64,000 nucleotides of DNA from Mammaliicoccus sciuri (GCF_025561425.1 NZ_CP094824.1:2542001-2606000); one strand, 5' to 3'; positions 23,280 to 36,792 are shown, counted from the first letter of the stretch. The notes: generated by a model not told the origin, from the sequence alone. Numbers and translations: made by a program.

Positions 23280-25664
23280 TTATAATTTAACTTTTTTTAA
23301 TCTTAAAGCATTTGTTACGACACTTACAGAGCTTAATGCCATTGCAGCACCTGCAACCCAAGGCGCTAAGATACCTATTGCAGCAATTGGTATGCCTGCC
23401 GTATTATAGCCGAATGCCCAGAATAAGTTTTGTTTAATATTTTTAATTGTTGCATGACTTATTTTAATTGCTTTAGGGATAAGTAATAATTCTCCACCAA
23501 GAATGGTTACATCTGCCGCTTCAATCGCAACTTCAGTACCAGTGCCAATTGCGATACCAATATCTGATATTGCCAATGCTGGTGCATCATTAACTCCATC
23601 ACCGACCATCGCAACCTTTTTACCAGTACTTTGAATTTCTTTAATTTTATCAGCTTTTTCATTTGGTAATACTTCAGAAATGACTTTTTGAATACCTACT
23701 TGATTTGCGATAGCTTGAGCTGTTCGTTCATTGTCACCTGTAAGCATCACGACTTCTAATCCTTCATCTTGAAGCAGTTTAATCGCTTCTGGTGCACTTT
23801 CTTTAATCGTATCCGCAACTGCGACAATACCTTTAAATGAGCGATCAACAGCAACTAACATAGCTGTTTTACCTTCTTGTTCTAAATTAGACATGTCTTG
23901 TTCAAATGATGTCGTTTCGATACCATGTCTTGCCATTAATTTTCGATTACCCACTAATATTTCTTTATTCTGTATCGTAGCTTGAATACCATATCCAGGT
24001 ATTGCATCAAAATCGTCTACATCATTTAGTACGACTTCTTGTTCTGTAGCGTATGCAACAATCGCTTCAGCTAGTGGGTGTTCTGAACCTTTTTCTGCAC
24101 TTGCTAATAGACTGAGTGTTTCTAAGTCGCCAGTGTAATCCGTAACTTCAGGTTTACCTTTTGTAATTGTACCAGTCTTGTCTAGCACGATGGTATCTAA
24201 TTGGTGTGTACGTTCTAAATGTTCACTACCTTTAAATAATATGCCATTCTCGGCAGCTTTACCCGTACCAACCATAATGGATGTTGGTGTAGCTAATCCA
24301 AGTGCACATGGACAAGCAATGACAATCACAGCAATTGCTGCTACTAATGCACGTTCAAACTGACCTGGATTTACTAATGTTAGCCATACTATAAATGTTA
24401 AGATTGATAACCCAACAACAATCGGAACGAAATAACCAGAAATAACATCAGCCAATCTTTGTATAGGTGCTTTAGATCCTTGCGCTTCTTCTACAGTTTT
24501 AACAATAGAAGCCAGTGCCGTATCTTTACCTACTTTTGTTGCTTTTACATGTATTAAACCATTCTTATTAATCGTTGAACCAATGACTTCTTCATTTATT
24601 GTTTTTTCAACAGGAATAGATTCACCAGTAATCATAGATTCATCTATTGATGTACGTCCTTTTTCAATAATACCATCCACCGGTATCTTTTCACCTGGTT
24701 TGATGTTCAATATATCACCGACAACGACATCATCAATAGGTATCATGATCTCTTTATTATCACGAATAACTCTCGCTTCTTTAGCTTGTAAATTTAATAA
24801 AGATGATAAAGAATTCGTTGTTTGACTTTTAGCACGTTTTTCTAAATATTTACCAAACAAGATTAACGTAATTAACGCTGCACTTGTTTCAAAATATAAA
24901 TGCGGCATATACGATGGATTACCAATTGTTTTGATAGCTTCATATAAACTATAAAAATATGCTGCACTTGTTCCTAATGCCACTAATACATCCATATTCG
25001 CGCCACCATTTTTCAAGTTCTTATAAGCACCAACATAGAACTGCCAGCCAATGATAAATTGAACAGGTGTTGCTAGTATAAATTGAAACCAAGGATTCAT
25101 TAATATATGTGGCATAGGCATATTAAATAAATGCACAAACATTGTTAATAAAAGTGGTAACGATAAAATAGCAGAAATAATAAGTTTAGTTTTCATTTTC
25201 TGTACTTCTTGTTTTTTATGCGTTGTTTGATTTTGAACATCACTTTTAGTAGCAGCGTCATAGCCTAAATTTTTAATTTTATTAATAATACTTTTAACAT
25301 CTATAATTTCAGGATTGTATTCGACATTAGCTTGTTCAGTCGTTAAATTAACTGTTGCTTGTGTAATGCCTTCTTGTCGATTGAGTACTTTCTCTATACG
25401 ATTAGAACATGCTGCACATGTCATACCATAGACATCTAATTCAGCCTTTTCTGTTAAGACACCGTATCCGAGATTTTCAATTTTATTTGTAACATCTGAT
25501 AAATTTGTAGTGTCATTATTGAAAGTGATGGATGCTTTTTCAGTCGATAAATTCACTTGAGCATCAACGCCATCCATTCTGTTTAACACTTTTTCAATAC
25601 GATTGGAACATGCTGCACATGTCATACCTGTTACACCAACAGTAACATGTTTAGATTCACTCAT
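23280..25664 (-). CDS. copA: Copper-exporting P1B-type ATPase
   Basis: 794 residues from the ATG at 25664 (GGAGGTAAACC upstream). Two N-terminal HMA domains each carry GMTCAAC, followed by eight membrane spans with the Cu(I)-binding CPC (IACPCALG), the phosphorylation site DKTGTIT, the HP motif in EHPLAEAI, and the hinge [10 protein letters not shown]. It pumps Cu(I) out of the cytoplasm using ATP. It follows csoR and shares its copper-controlled promoter. A copZ chaperone gene, often adjacent in staphylococci, is not present downstream. Confidence 0.95.
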   Translation of the reverse strand: MSESKHVTVGVTGMTCAACSNRIEKVLNRMDGVDAQVNLSTEKASITFNNDTTNLSDVTNKIENLGYGVLTEKAELDVYGMTCAACSNRIEKVLNRQEGITQATVNLTTEQANVEYNPEIIDVKSIINKIKNLGYDAATKSDVQNQTTHKKQEVQKMKTKLIISAILSLPLLLTMFVHLFNMPMPHILMNPWFQFILATPVQFIIGWQFYVGAYKNLKNGGANMDVLVALGTSAAYFYSLYEAIKTIGNPSYMPHLYFETSAALITLILFGKYLEKRAKSQTTNSLSSLLNLQAKEARVIRDNKEIMIPIDDVVVGDILNIKPGEKIPVDGIIEKGRTSIDESMITGESIPVEKTINEEVIGSTINKNGLIHVKATKVGKDTALASIVKTVEEAQGSKAPIQRLADVISGYFVPIVVGLSILTFIVWLTLVNPGQFERALVAAIAVIVIACPCALGLATPTSIMVGTGKAAENGILFKGSEHLERTHQLDTIVLDKTGTITKGKPEVTDYTGDLETLSLLASAEKGSEHPLAEAIVAYATEQEVVLNDVDDFDAIPGYGIQATIQNKEILVGNRKLMARHGIETTSFEQDMSNLEQEGKTAMLVAVDRSFKGIVAVADTIKESAPEAIKLLQDEGLEVVMLTGDNERTAQAIANQVGIQKVISEVLPNEKADKIKEIQSTGKKVAMVGDGVNDAPALAISDIGIAIGTGTEVAIEAADVTILGGELLLIPKAIKISHATIKNIKQNLFWAFGYNTAGIPIAAIGILAPWVAGAAMALSSVSVVTNALRLKKVKL

Positions 25665-25677
25665 TTGGTTTACCTCC

Positions 25678-25980
25678 TTACTTAGAAAATTGTTTAAGTA
25701 CACTCATTAATTCATCAATCGTTTCTTCACCTTCACCATTTTGAATATCGTCCGTCACACAATGCTTAATATGTCTTTCCGTTACCGCAAGTCCAACATT
25801 TTTTAAAGCAGACTGTATCGCACTAATTTGAACTAATATATCCACACAATATCTATCTTCCTCAACCATACTTTGAATACCACGCACTTGACCATCAATA
25901 CGTTTAAGTCTATTGATTACTTTATCTTTTTCCTCTTTCGTTCTAGGTGTTACAGTATGTTCATGTAAATATTCACTCAT
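25678..25980 (-). CDS. csoR: Copper-sensing repressor CsoR
   Basis: 100 residues from the ATG at 25980 (GAGAGGACG before it). The Cu(I) ligands are C45 (DRYCVD), H70 and C74 (RHIKHC), in the CsoR/RcnR helical fold. Without copper it represses csoR-copA; Cu(I) binding releases it. A palindromic operator lies in its own promoter. The gene ends 13 bases before copA. Confidence 0.92.
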   Translation of the reverse strand: MSEYLHEHTVTPRTKEEKDKVINRLKRIDGQVRGIQSMVEEDRYCVDILVQISAIQSALKNVGLAVTERHIKHCVTDDIQNGEGEETIDELMSVLKQFSK

Positions 25981-26004
25981 ACAATCACGTCCTCTCTTCA
26001 ATTA

Positions 26005-26035
26005 ATACTATACCCCCCTATAGTATATTCTTCAA
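26005..26035 (-). promoter_or_regulatory. csoR-copA promoter with CsoR operator
   Basis: TTGAAG (26030-26035) and TATAGT (26007-26012) lie 17 bases apart. The palindrome ATACTATA-CCCCCC-TATAGTAT (26005-26026) covers spacer and -10, a typical G-tract CsoR box. Confidence 0.8.
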
Positions 26036-26079
26036 TATAAAAGCTCAGAAAAAATTATAATGAGTTGTTGAATAGAGAA

Positions 26080-26335
26080 AGTTTGTTACTATGGGGTGCG
26101 TTAGTTACAATTCTCCGGACTTTTGTTACTATAGACCCCCTTAGTTACAATTCTTCGGACTTTTGTTACTATGGAACGCCTTAGTTACAATTCTTCGGAC
26201 TTTTGTTACTATAGACCTCCTTAGTTACAATTCCCCGGACTTTTGTTACTATGGGCTGCCTTAATTACAATTCCTTGGACTTTTGTTACTATGGAGCGCC
26301 TTAGTTACAATTCTTCGGACTTTTGTTACTACAGC
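26080..26335. repeat. Tandem array of 40-bp units with variable 10-bp cores
   Basis: About six and a half units of exactly 40 bp. Each has a constant block of about 30 bases (TTAGTTACAATTCTTCGG then ACTTTTGTTACT) and a variable ten-base block (such as ATGGGGTGCG, ATAGACCCCC, ATGGAACGCC). TTGTTACTA and TAGTTACAA flank the variable block and pair except for one T-T mismatch, so each unit can fold into a hairpin with a variable loop. It lies between csoR and glmS, with no gene in it. Confidence 0.85.
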
Positions 26336-26385
26336 CATCATTCATACTTATCCATTTATAATATATTCAAAATTCACATAAAAAA

Positions 26386-26412
26386 AACACCTGAGCGAGT
26401 AGCTCAGGTGTT
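26386..26412 (-). terminator. glmS terminator
   Basis: An 11-bp stem, AACACCTGAGC with its complement, and a 5-base loop; TTTTTTTATG follows on the minus strand. Confidence 0.85.
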
Positions 26413-26422
26413 CAATATCATT

Positions 26423-28225
26423 CTATTCAACTGTAACTGATTTAGCTAAGTTACGTGGTTTATCTACGTCACAACCTCTGTGTAATGCAGCGTAGTAAGA
26501 GATTAATTGTAATGTGATTACTGATACAAGTGGTGATAACATTTCATGAACGTGTGGTATTACATACGTATCATGATCGTGTTCTAAACCTTCCATAGAA
26601 ATAATACATGGATTAGCACCACGTGCTACAACTTCTTTAACGTTACCACGAATTGATAAGTTAACTTTTTCTTGTGTAGCTAATGCAATGATTGGTGTAC
26701 CTTCTTCAATTAATGCAATTGTACCGTGTTTTAATTCTCCTCCAGCAAATCCTTCTGCTTGGATATATGAAATTTCTTTAAGTTTCAATGCACCTTCAAG
26801 TCCTACGTAGTAATCCATTGTACGTCCAATAAAGAATGCATTACGTGTTGTTTCTAAGAAATCTTTAGCGATTTGTTCCATTTTAGGCGCATCGTCAACA
26901 ATTGCAGTGATTGCAGTTGTTACTTTCGCTAATTCAGGAATAATATCTACGCCAGTATTTTTGTTATGTGCATTCGCAACTACTTGAGAAAGAATTGCTA
27001 ATACTGCGATTTGTGCTGTGTATGCTTTAGTTGATGCAACAGCGATTTCAGGTCCAGCGTGTAAAATTAATGTATGATCCGCTTCACGAGATAAAGTTGA
27101 TCCTGGTACATTTGTAATTGTTAATGCTTTGTGACCTAAACGTTTAGCTTCTACTAATACTGCACGGCTATCTGCTGTTTCACCTGATTGTGAAATAAAG
27201 ATGAATAATGGTTTTTCAGATAATAAAGGCATGTTGTAAACGAACTCTGAAGCTACATGTACTTCAGTAGGAACGCCTGCCCATTTTTCAATATATTCTT
27301 TACCTACTAAACCAGCATGGTAACTTGTACCACATGCAACGATATAAATTCTATCTGCTTGTGCAACATCTTCAATAATTTCTTTATCGATTTTAAGGTT
27401 ACCCTCTTCATCTTGGTAGTTTTGAATAATGTTACGCATAACACCTGGTTGTTCGTGAATTTCTTTTAACATGTAGTGATCGTAAGTACCTTTTTCAACG
27501 TCTGAAGCATCGATTTCAGCTTTATAGCTATCTCTTTCGATTACGTTTCCTTCTTGGTCTTTGATGATTACTTCATCGCGTTTTACGATAACAATTTCAT
27601 TGTCGACTAATTCTTTATAAGTATCTGTTACAGCTAACATAGCAATTGCATCTGAAGCAATTACGTTAAATCCATCACCGATACCCACTAATAATGGTGA
27701 TTTGTTTTTAGCTACATAAATTGTGTCAGCATCTTGTTCATCTAATAAACCTAATGCATATGAACCGTGTAATAATGATAATACTTTATTGAAAGCATCT
27801 TCTGTAGTTAAACCTTCGTTTGAGAAGTGTTCAATTAATTCAACAATAACTTCAGTATCAGTATCTGATTTAAAAGTGATACCTGATAAAAATTCATTTT
27901 TAAGTTGTTCATAGTTTTCAATAACACCGTTGTGTACTAATGTGAAACGACCTGATGTTGATTGATGAGGGTGAGAGTTCTCATAGTTTGGCACACCGTG
28001 AGTTGCCCAACGTGTATGTCCGATACCAATATTCCCATCAAAGTCATCAGAAGCTGCTTTACGTAATTCAGAAATTCTTCCTTTTTCTTTAAATACTTTA
28101 ATTTCTTCTTCATTTCTTACAGCAATACCAGCAGAATCATAACCTCTATATTCTAATTTTTCTAATCCTCTAAGTAATAATTCTTTCGCATTTGCTGTAC
28201 CTATATATCCTACTATTCCACACAT
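26423..28225 (-). CDS. glmS: Glutamine-fructose-6-phosphate aminotransferase
   Basis: 600 residues. It makes glucosamine-6-phosphate from fructose-6-phosphate and glutamine, the first step towards UDP-GlcNAc. I place the start at 28225 because Cys2 of MCGIVGYIG is the nucleophile exposed after Met removal, and GGAGG lies upstream. An N-terminal glutaminase domain (1-240) is followed by two SIS domains. The ending [11 protein letters not shown] is diagnostic. It is controlled by the glmS ribozyme in its leader. Confidence 0.97.
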   Translation of the reverse strand: MCGIVGYIGTANAKELLLRGLEKLEYRGYDSAGIAVRNEEEIKVFKEKGRISELRKAASDDFDGNIGIGHTRWATHGVPNYENSHPHQSTSGRFTLVHNGVIENYEQLKNEFLSGITFKSDTDTEVIVELIEHFSNEGLTTEDAFNKVLSLLHGSYALGLLDEQDADTIYVAKNKSPLLVGIGDGFNVIASDAIAMLAVTDTYKELVDNEIVIVKRDEVIIKDQEGNVIERDSYKAEIDASDVEKGTYDHYMLKEIHEQPGVMRNIIQNYQDEEGNLKIDKEIIEDVAQADRIYIVACGTSYHAGLVGKEYIEKWAGVPTEVHVASEFVYNMPLLSEKPLFIFISQSGETADSRAVLVEAKRLGHKALTITNVPGSTLSREADHTLILHAGPEIAVASTKAYTAQIAVLAILSQVVANAHNKNTGVDIIPELAKVTTAITAIVDDAPKMEQIAKDFLETTRNAFFIGRTMDYYVGLEGALKLKEISYIQAEGFAGGELKHGTIALIEEGTPIIALATQEKVNLSIRGNVKEVVARGANPCIISMEGLEHDHDTYVIPHVHEMLSPLVSVITLQLISYYAALHRGCDVDKPRNLAKSVTVE

Positions 28226-28250
28226 AATCAAAATTCCTCCAATTTTAAAT

Positions 28251-28287
28251 AAGCGGTCAGACTTTTAAAATTTGAGTCTAGTCGCTT
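28251..28287 (-). other. Hairpin between glmS ribozyme and glmS start
   Basis: AGCG and AGACT segments pair with AGTCT and CGCT across an AT-rich loop, 3' of the ribozyme and just before the ribosome binding site. It is not part of the conserved ribozyme and could affect translation or stability of the cleaved RNA. Confidence 0.4.
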
Positions 28288-28312
28288 TCAATACTCTGTT
28301 CAATTTATGGCT

Positions 28313-28515
28313 ATTTCAATGTCTTTGGACATACAGTCACCTATATGCTTTAAACATTGAACTTCGAATGGGCCACATCCGGGATAGCATCCGCCGATAA
28401 TTCGATAACTATCCTCCTCGTCAACAAAGGTCATAACACTCATTCAGCATGTATCTGATTATACGTGCCTCTTCAATCGTGTATGTTCTTTGTTCAGGCG
28501 CTATAAGTTTCCTTA
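28313..28515 (-). ncRNA. glmS self-cleaving riboswitch (ribozyme)
   Basis: The minus-strand leader contains the cleavage core AGCGCC (28502-28497; cleavage just 5' of the G), then the pseudoknot and P3/P4 segments, GAGGAGGATAGTTATCG, CGGCGGATGCTATCCCGG and GTGGCCCATTCGAAG. GlcN6P binding triggers self-cleavage and loss of the mRNA, lowering GlmS. The 3' edge is approximate. Confidence 0.92.
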
Positions 28516-28650
28516 TTTCGATAAACCTCACAATCCTCCTTAAGCAAGCTCTCTTCATTCTACAATGAAATTGTATGTTGTGCAATTATAATACTATATT
28601 TAGTGCAATTTTCTCATAAACATATAATAATAACAGTTGTAATAAATAAA

Positions 28651-28685
28651 AAATCTGAGACACACTTAGTAGTTGTCTCAGATTT
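28651..28685 (-). terminator. glmM operon terminator
   Basis: A 12-bp stem, AAATCTGAGACA with its complement, followed on the minus strand by TTTTTATTTATT. Confidence 0.85.
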
Positions 28686-28694
28686 ATAATATAT

Positions 28695-30047
28695 TTATTC
28701 AATTCCCATTTCTTGTTCTACTACTTCTGCAATGCTGTTAACAAATCTTTCAGCATCTTCTTCTGTTTTAGCTTCAACCATTACACGAACAAGTGGTTCA
28801 GTACCTGATGGTCTTACTAATATACGACCTTCGCCATTCATTTCAACTTCAACTTTAGTCATAATTTCAGAAACTTTAGCATTTTCTTCAACACCATATT
28901 TGTCAGAAACTCTTACGTTTACTAATTTTTGTGGATATTTTTTCATATTGCTTGTTAAATCACTTAAACTTTTACCTGATCTTTTAACGATACTTGCAAG
29001 ATGCGCACCAGTCAGTAAACCATCACCAGTCGTATTATAATCCATCATAACGATATGACCTGATTGTTCTCCACCAAGACTGTAAGAACCACGACGCATT
29101 TCTTCTACAACATATCTATCTCCAACTTTAGTTTTGTTAGATTTAATACCTTTTTCTTCTAGTGCTTTATAGAAACCTAAATTACTCATTACTGTTGAAA
29201 CGACCATATTATCTTTTAATTCGCCATTTTGTGCCATATCTTCAGCTAACACATACATGATTTGGTCACCGTCAACGATTTGTCCTTTATCATCTACAGC
29301 AATGATTCTATCCCCATCACCATCAAAAGCTAAACCAAGATCTGCACCATGTTCAATAACAGCTTTTGCTAATTCTTCTGGGTGTGTAGACCCAACATTT
29401 AAGTTAATATTATAACCATCTGGCTTACAACCGATTGTTTCGCTCGTTGCTTCTAAATCACCGAATAAATATGGCGCAAGAGAATAAGTAGCACCATGTG
29501 CACCATCTAGGACAATTTTCAATCCATCTAAATCTCCGTCAACAGTTGATTTAATATAGCTTATATATTTTTGAGCACCTTCAAAGTAATCCGAAATATG
29601 ATTTAATTGGTTACCTGTTGGTCTTGGTAAATTGTCTTCTGTAGAATCTAATAACTTTTCAATTTCTAATTCTTCATCATCCGTTAATTTGAAACCATCT
29701 GGACCAAAGAATTTAATACCATTATCTGCTACTGGATTGTGTGACGCACTAATCATAACACCTAAATCTGCATCCACTTTTCTCGTTAAATAAGCTACAC
29801 CTGGTGTTGAAATAACACCTAATCTCATGACTTCTGCACCAATTGATGAAAGACCTGCGATTAGAGCTGCTTCTAACATTTCCCCAGAAACACGCGTATC
29901 TCTACCTACTAATACTTTAGGGTTTTCACTACCATGTTTCTTCGATAATACATAGCCGCCAAATCTACCTAATCTAAATGCGATTTCTGGTGTTAATTCA
30001 GAATTTGCTACACCTCTAACACCATCTGTACCAAAATATTTGCCCAT
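28695..30047 (-). CDS. glmM: Phosphoglucosamine mutase
   Basis: 450 residues. It interconverts glucosamine-6-phosphate and glucosamine-1-phosphate for UDP-GlcNAc. The active serine is S102 in ISASHNP, the Mg site is DGDGDR, the sugar-binding loop is GGEQSGH, and the phosphate site is [10 protein letters not shown]. It is the last gene of cdaA-cdaR-glmM; GlmM is known to bind and inhibit CdaA in Firmicutes, so the linkage has functional sense. AAAGGAG precedes the ATG. Confidence 0.97.
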   Translation of the reverse strand: MGKYFGTDGVRGVANSELTPEIAFRLGRFGGYVLSKKHGSENPKVLVGRDTRVSGEMLEAALIAGLSSIGAEVMRLGVISTPGVAYLTRKVDADLGVMISASHNPVADNGIKFFGPDGFKLTDDEELEIEKLLDSTEDNLPRPTGNQLNHISDYFEGAQKYISYIKSTVDGDLDGLKIVLDGAHGATYSLAPYLFGDLEATSETIGCKPDGYNINLNVGSTHPEELAKAVIEHGADLGLAFDGDGDRIIAVDDKGQIVDGDQIMYVLAEDMAQNGELKDNMVVSTVMSNLGFYKALEEKGIKSNKTKVGDRYVVEEMRRGSYSLGGEQSGHIVMMDYNTTGDGLLTGAHLASIVKRSGKSLSDLTSNMKKYPQKLVNVRVSDKYGVEENAKVSEIMTKVEVEMNGEGRILVRPSGTEPLVRVMVEAKTEEDAERFVNSIAEVVEQEMGIE

Positions 30048-30068
30048 TATAATTCTCCTTTAATTCCG

Positions 30069-31004
30069 TTAGTTTTTAGAAGTTTCTATTTTTGCTTCAA
30101 CATCTTTGAATTCTGCTTCGTCCACACCATCAGGCAAGCTAATACTTACTTTTTTAGTTGTATCACCGTCAATATTTGAAATATCGACAGGTACATCTAT
30201 TGATTCTATACCATCAAGAACGTTTCTCGAACCATATATTTTAACTTCGGCTTTATCTAAAGTAATATCATCAATATTTATACTTTTAGATGCACTACCT
30301 TTTGTAACAGGATTTAATGTCACAGTTTTACTAGATCTTGCAACTTTAATATTTACGTTAACAGTATCTGGTCTAATCTGTACGTCAAGTTTATTTAAAT
30401 TACTATCAAGTACACTAATACCCGCTTTTTCAGTCGTATCATCAGTTAATTGCTTTGTTTCATCTAAAGTAGCTTTAACATAAGCAATTTTATTAAGTTC
30501 TTCTTGTCCACCTGTAATCGTTACTTGTGATGGATTAACAGTTTCTCCTACTAGCTCATATCCAGAAGCAATTCTGTTTTGGTTTATCTCAGCTTCAATT
30601 GGATATTTTTTAGAAACTTTGTCTTGTAACGTTACATTTGCGCTTTTAGGCACAACTGTCGCTTTAAGTTCATCACTAAGTCCTTTAATTTTAAAGTTTT
30701 CTTTATATTGTCCTACTGATTTGTTTTTCAAATCCAATTCTACTTTAAAATTCAATAATTTTTCAGCTTGTAATATTGTAGATTGTGGACCAGAAACTTT
30801 TACATCTACTGTTTTAGGTGCTCCTGATAAATATAATTCTTTCGTATTATAGATTGTATCTACTGGAACATCTTCTATTACATGATCTGAATTTTTTAAA
30901 GCATTTTCTGAAAACAAACTACCGAACACATTATTCACAGATAAGAACATGAGTAGCGCTAAAATTAAAGCTACAAATCGTAAACCCCATTTAGATTCTA
31001 GCAT
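30069..31004 (-). CDS. cdaR: CdaR/YbbR-domain regulator of c-di-AMP synthesis
   Basis: 311 residues: one N-terminal membrane span (about 7-25) and an extracellular part with several YbbR repeats (for instance the segments beginning VPVDTIYNTKEL, YPIEAEINQNRI and VTLNPVTKGSA). CdaR regulates the adjacent diadenylate cyclase CdaA. It starts directly after the cdaA stop, with a ribosome binding site inside the end of cdaA. Confidence 0.9.
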   Translation of the reverse strand: MLESKWGLRFVALILALLMFLSVNNVFGSLFSENALKNSDHVIEDVPVDTIYNTKELYLSGAPKTVDVKVSGPQSTILQAEKLLNFKVELDLKNKSVGQYKENFKIKGLSDELKATVVPKSANVTLQDKVSKKYPIEAEINQNRIASGYELVGETVNPSQVTITGGQEELNKIAYVKATLDETKQLTDDTTEKAGISVLDSNLNKLDVQIRPDTVNVNIKVARSSKTVTLNPVTKGSASKSINIDDITLDKAEVKIYGSRNVLDGIESIDVPVDISNIDGDTTKKVSISLPDGVDEAEFKDVEAKIETSKN

Positions 31005-31811
31005 CTACTTCACATCCTTTCTGTTTTGAACAGAACCAAACCAAAGCTCAACTAGTAACTCTCTAAAGGTTTCACTAGAAATTTCTTTTCTTAATCGACC
31101 ATCAATTGTTACAGATATTGAACCTGTTTCTTCTGATACTACAACTGTAAATGCATCTGATACTTCTGAAATCCCCACAGCTGCTCTATGACGCGTTCCT
31201 AAACTTTTAGAAATTTTTTGACTGTCAGATAACGGCAAATAACTTGCTGCTGTAGCAATTTTTTGTTCACGTATGATCATCGCACCATCATGTAATGGTG
31301 TATTTGGAATAAAAATATTTGTGAGTAATTCTTGAGAAATATCAGCATTAATAGGTATACCTGTTTCTATGTAGTCTTGAAGTCCTGTTTCTTTCTCGAA
31401 TACTATTAATGCACCGATTCTTCTTTTAGCCATATACTGAACAGCTTTATCAACACTATCAGTTAACCTTTCTTGTTCTGCTGATGTCGCCACATTTACT
31501 CGTTTAAATAGACTTCCTCGCCCTAATTGTTCCAACGCTCTTCTAAACTCTGGTTGGAATATTACAATGATTGCTAAAAATCCCCATTGCAATACAAAAT
31601 CAAATAAAAGCGTAGTAGTCGTCAAATTCAAAAAATTACTTACTGTTCTACCAATTATGATGAAAAATATACCTTTTAATAGTTGTATCGCTTTTGTACC
31701 TTTAACGACCGTTATGATTAAGTACAATACATACCATACAATAATTAAATCAAGTATACCTGTTATAACTTTTAAGGCACTTAATTCACCAAAAATGTCA
31801 GGTAACTGCAT
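31005..31811 (-). CDS. cdaA: Membrane diadenylate cyclase (c-di-AMP synthase)
   Basis: 268 residues from the ATG at 31811 (GGAGGAG upstream), close to the 269 of S. aureus DacA. Three N-terminal membrane spans (about 12-90) precede a DAC domain with the catalytic DGA (175-177) and RHR (207-209) motifs. It makes c-di-AMP from two ATP, controlling potassium and osmolyte transport and cell-wall stability. It is the first gene of the cdaA-cdaR-glmM operon. Also called dacA. Confidence 0.95.
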   Translation of the reverse strand: MQLPDIFGELSALKVITGILDLIIVWYVLYLIITVVKGTKAIQLLKGIFFIIIGRTVSNFLNLTTTTLLFDFVLQWGFLAIIVIFQPEFRRALEQLGRGSLFKRVNVATSAEQERLTDSVDKAVQYMAKRRIGALIVFEKETGLQDYIETGIPINADISQELLTNIFIPNTPLHDGAMIIREQKIATAASYLPLSDSQKISKSLGTRHRAAVGISEVSDAFTVVVSEETGSISVTIDGRLRKEISSETFRELLVELWFGSVQNRKDVK

Positions 31812-31899
31812 AGTATCTCCTCCGTATTTCATTTACCTAGTGCTTATTATAACAATTTTTGAGATATATTGTTAATTTAATTATATATAAAACAAAAAA

Positions 31900-31918
31900 A
31901 GCCTCTATAAAAGAGACT
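31900..31918 (-). terminator. rocF terminator
   Basis: AGTCTCT pairs with AGAGGCT (one wobble) around a 5-base loop, then TTTTTTTG on the minus strand. Confidence 0.7.
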
Positions 31919-31953
31919 TCTTTATTAAAGTATATTTTATCCATGATTGTCAA

Positions 31954-32859
31954 TTATAATAATTTCTCTCCAAAGAATGAGCCCATTAACCCAATTGCTT
32001 GGTGAGCCGTTTTATTATATTCATCGATTAGAGGATTTACTTCGACTAAATCAGCAGATACGATTAAATTTGACTCATGGAGTAACTCCATAGCTAAATG
32101 GCTTTCTCTATATGTTGCGCCTCCTGGTACAGTTGTACCCGTACCAGGTGTTTCGACTGGATCTAATGCATCAACATCCAATGAAAGATGTACACCGTCT
32201 GTTTTATCCTTTAAGTAATCTATCGTTTCAGATATAACTTGATTCATGCCAAGTTTATCTATATCTGCCATTGTATATGTACGTATACCTGACTTTTTAA
32301 TATATTCCTTTTCACCATCATCTAAATCTCTCATTCCAATTAGAACGATATTTTCAGGTTTTACTTTATTCTTATATCCACCGATATTCATTAATTCTTC
32401 ATTACCTTCACCTAATAAAACTCTTAATGGCATTCCATGAATATTCCCACTTGGTGAAGAATCTAATGTATTTAAATCTCCATGTGCATCATACCAAATA
32501 ACACCGAGATTATTATAATGTTTACTGATACCAGCGATTGATCCAATTGATAATGAATGATCTCCACCTAAAATTAAAGGAAAGTTACCATTATTCATCG
32601 TTTCATTTACGGATTCATATAGGTTATTTGAAAATGAAATCACTTCATCTAAATTTCTTAAACCTTCTTGTTCGCTTTTATATTTTTTCATATCTATCTT
32701 AGGTGATTCTACATTACCCTTATCTATGACATGATGACCTATATTTTCTATTCTCTCAATCAAACCAGCATATCTCAAAGCATCTGGTCCGAAATTAACG
32801 CCTAATTTTCTTTGACCAAAAGCAGTTGGTGCACCGATTATTCCAATGCTCTTTTTCAT
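31954..32859 (-). CDS. rocF: Arginase
   Basis: 301 residues. It hydrolyses arginine to ornithine and urea. Manganese ligands are in GGDHSLSIG (H101), DAHGDLN (D124, H126, D128) and SLDVDALDP. The S. aureus gene occupies the same place between the glmM cluster and tRNA/rRNA genes. AAGGGGG precedes the ATG. A cre-like site upstream suggests control by CcpA. Confidence 0.95.
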   Translation of the reverse strand: MKKSIGIIGAPTAFGQRKLGVNFGPDALRYAGLIERIENIGHHVIDKGNVESPKIDMKKYKSEQEGLRNLDEVISFSNNLYESVNETMNNGNFPLILGGDHSLSIGSIAGISKHYNNLGVIWYDAHGDLNTLDSSPSGNIHGMPLRVLLGEGNEELMNIGGYKNKVKPENIVLIGMRDLDDGEKEYIKKSGIRTYTMADIDKLGMNQVISETIDYLKDKTDGVHLSLDVDALDPVETPGTGTTVPGGATYRESHLAMELLHESNLIVSADLVEVNPLIDEYNKTAHQAIGLMGSFFGEKLL

Positions 32860-32905
32860 AATTTCAAATCCCCCTTAATTTGCATTACTATTATATTCTA
32901 GTATA

Positions 32906-32919
32906 TGTAAGCACTTACA
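32906..32919. promoter_or_regulatory. cre-like site upstream of rocF
   Basis: TGTAAGCACTTACA is a perfect palindrome and differs from the optimal cre TGTAAGCGCTTACA at one central base. It lies 47 bases before the rocF ATG. CcpA repression of rocF is known in S. aureus. Confidence 0.6.
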
Positions 32920-33010
32920 TCAAGCTATATAAGGGTTTGTGGATAATATTAATATATTCCAAATATTTATACGTATATACATCAATTTATGCATATTTTC
33001 ATCAACAAAA

Positions 33011-33039
33011 AAGAGACATTAGATTAACTAATGTCTCTT
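33011..33039 (-). terminator. Terminator of the rRNA-tRNA operon
   Basis: A 12-bp stem, AAGAGACATTAG with its complement, followed on the minus strand by TTTTTTGTTG, just after tRNA-Lys. Confidence 0.85.
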
Positions 33040-33044
33040 ACTTA

Positions 33045-33117
33045 TGAGCCATAGAGGATTCGAACCTCTGACCCTCTGATTAAAAGTCAGATGCTCTACC
33101 AACTGAGCTAATGGCTC
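33045..33117 (-). tRNA. tRNA-Lys (UUU)
   Basis: Minus strand: acceptor GAGCCAT/ATGGCTC, anticodon loop CTTTTAA (anticodon TTT), T loop GGTTCGAATCC. Last gene of the operon; CCA not encoded. Confidence 0.95.
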
Positions 33118-33121
33118 TTAA

Positions 33122-33196
33122 TGGCTGGGCTAGCTGGATTCGAACCAGCGAGTGACGGAGTCAAAGTCCGTTGCCTTACCGCTTGGCTATAGCCCA
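33122..33196 (-). tRNA. tRNA-Gln (UUG)
   Basis: Acceptor TGGGCTA/TAGCCCA, anticodon loop CTTTGAC (anticodon TTG), and an encoded CCA end. Confidence 0.95.
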
Positions 33197-33200
33197 AAAA

Positions 33201-33285
33201 TGGTGGAGGGGGGCAGATTCGAACTGCCGAACCCGAAGGAGCGGATTTACAGTCCGCCGCGTTTAGCCACTTCGCTACCCCTCCA
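33201..33285 (-). tRNA. tRNA-Tyr (GUA)
   Basis: Class II tRNA with a long variable arm, anticodon loop CTGTAAA (anticodon GTA), encoded CCA. Confidence 0.95.
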
Positions 33286-33300
33286 GCTTATTAAATTAAA

Positions 33301-33377
33301 TGGTGGAGAATGACGGGTTCGAACCGCCGACCCTCTGCTTGTAAGGCAGATGCTCTCCCAGCTGAGCTAATTCTCCA
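33301..33377 (-). tRNA. tRNA-Val (UAC)
   Basis: Acceptor GGAGAAT paired with ATTCTCC, anticodon loop CTTACAA (anticodon TAC), encoded CCA. Confidence 0.93.
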
Positions 33378-33384
33378 TAAATAA

Positions 33385-33456
33385 TGACCCCTACGGGATT
33401 CGAACCCGTGTTACCGCCGTGAAAGGGCGGTGTCTTAACCGCTTGACCAAGGGGCC
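33385..33456 (-). tRNA. tRNA-Glu (UUC)
   Basis: Acceptor GGCCCCT/AGGGGTC, anticodon loop CTTTCAC (anticodon TTC). CCA not encoded. Confidence 0.95.
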
Positions 33457-33457
33457 A

Positions 33458-33532
33458 TGGCTCCACAGGTAGGACTCGAACCTACGACCGATCGGTTAAC
33501 AGCCGATAGCTCTACCACTGAGCTACTGTGGA
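33458..33532 (-). tRNA. tRNA-Asn (GUU)
   Basis: Acceptor TCCACAG/CTGTGGA, anticodon loop CTGTTAA (anticodon GTT), encoded CCA. First tRNA after 5S rRNA. Confidence 0.95.
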
Positions 33533-33551
33533 ATAATAAAATTAAACATTT

Positions 33552-33666
33552 GCCCGGCAACGTCCTACTCTCGCGGAACGTAAGCCCAACTACCATCGGC
33601 GCTAAAGAGCTTAACTTCTGTGTTCGGCATGGGAACAGGTGTGACCTCTTTGCTATCGTCACCAGA
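33552..33666 (-). rRNA. rrf: 5S ribosomal RNA
   Basis: The minus strand reads TCTGGTGACGATAGCAAAGA at the 5' end, with the conserved CCGAACACAGAAGTTAAGC and a closing GTTGCCGGGC. Its 115 bases match staphylococcal 5S. Confidence 0.95.
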
Positions 33667-33865
33667 CAAATTATTGCTTGAGTCAATCGTTTACATACTT
33701 CCTCATCACCGCTGTCTTCCTCATTCATTTACGAAAGTAAACTCATTTGTCAGCCATTGTGATTCGTTGTCTATAAGCGTTTTCTCTACGCAATACAAAT
33801 TGAAATGTATTACACATTCAAAACTAGATAGTAAGTAGATTTTACGGCTAAAACCGATTTAAATT

Positions 33866-36792
<2,927 letters not shown>

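Noticed and set aside
26080-26335. CRISPR-like appearance of the 40-bp array
   Set aside because: The changing part is only ten bases, is partly conserved between units and lies inside an inverted repeat; no cas genes are near.
28560-28620. glmS promoter with TATAAT near 28590
   Set aside because: A -10 is visible, but the only TTGCAC is 12 bases away, too close for a normal promoter; the start could not be placed.
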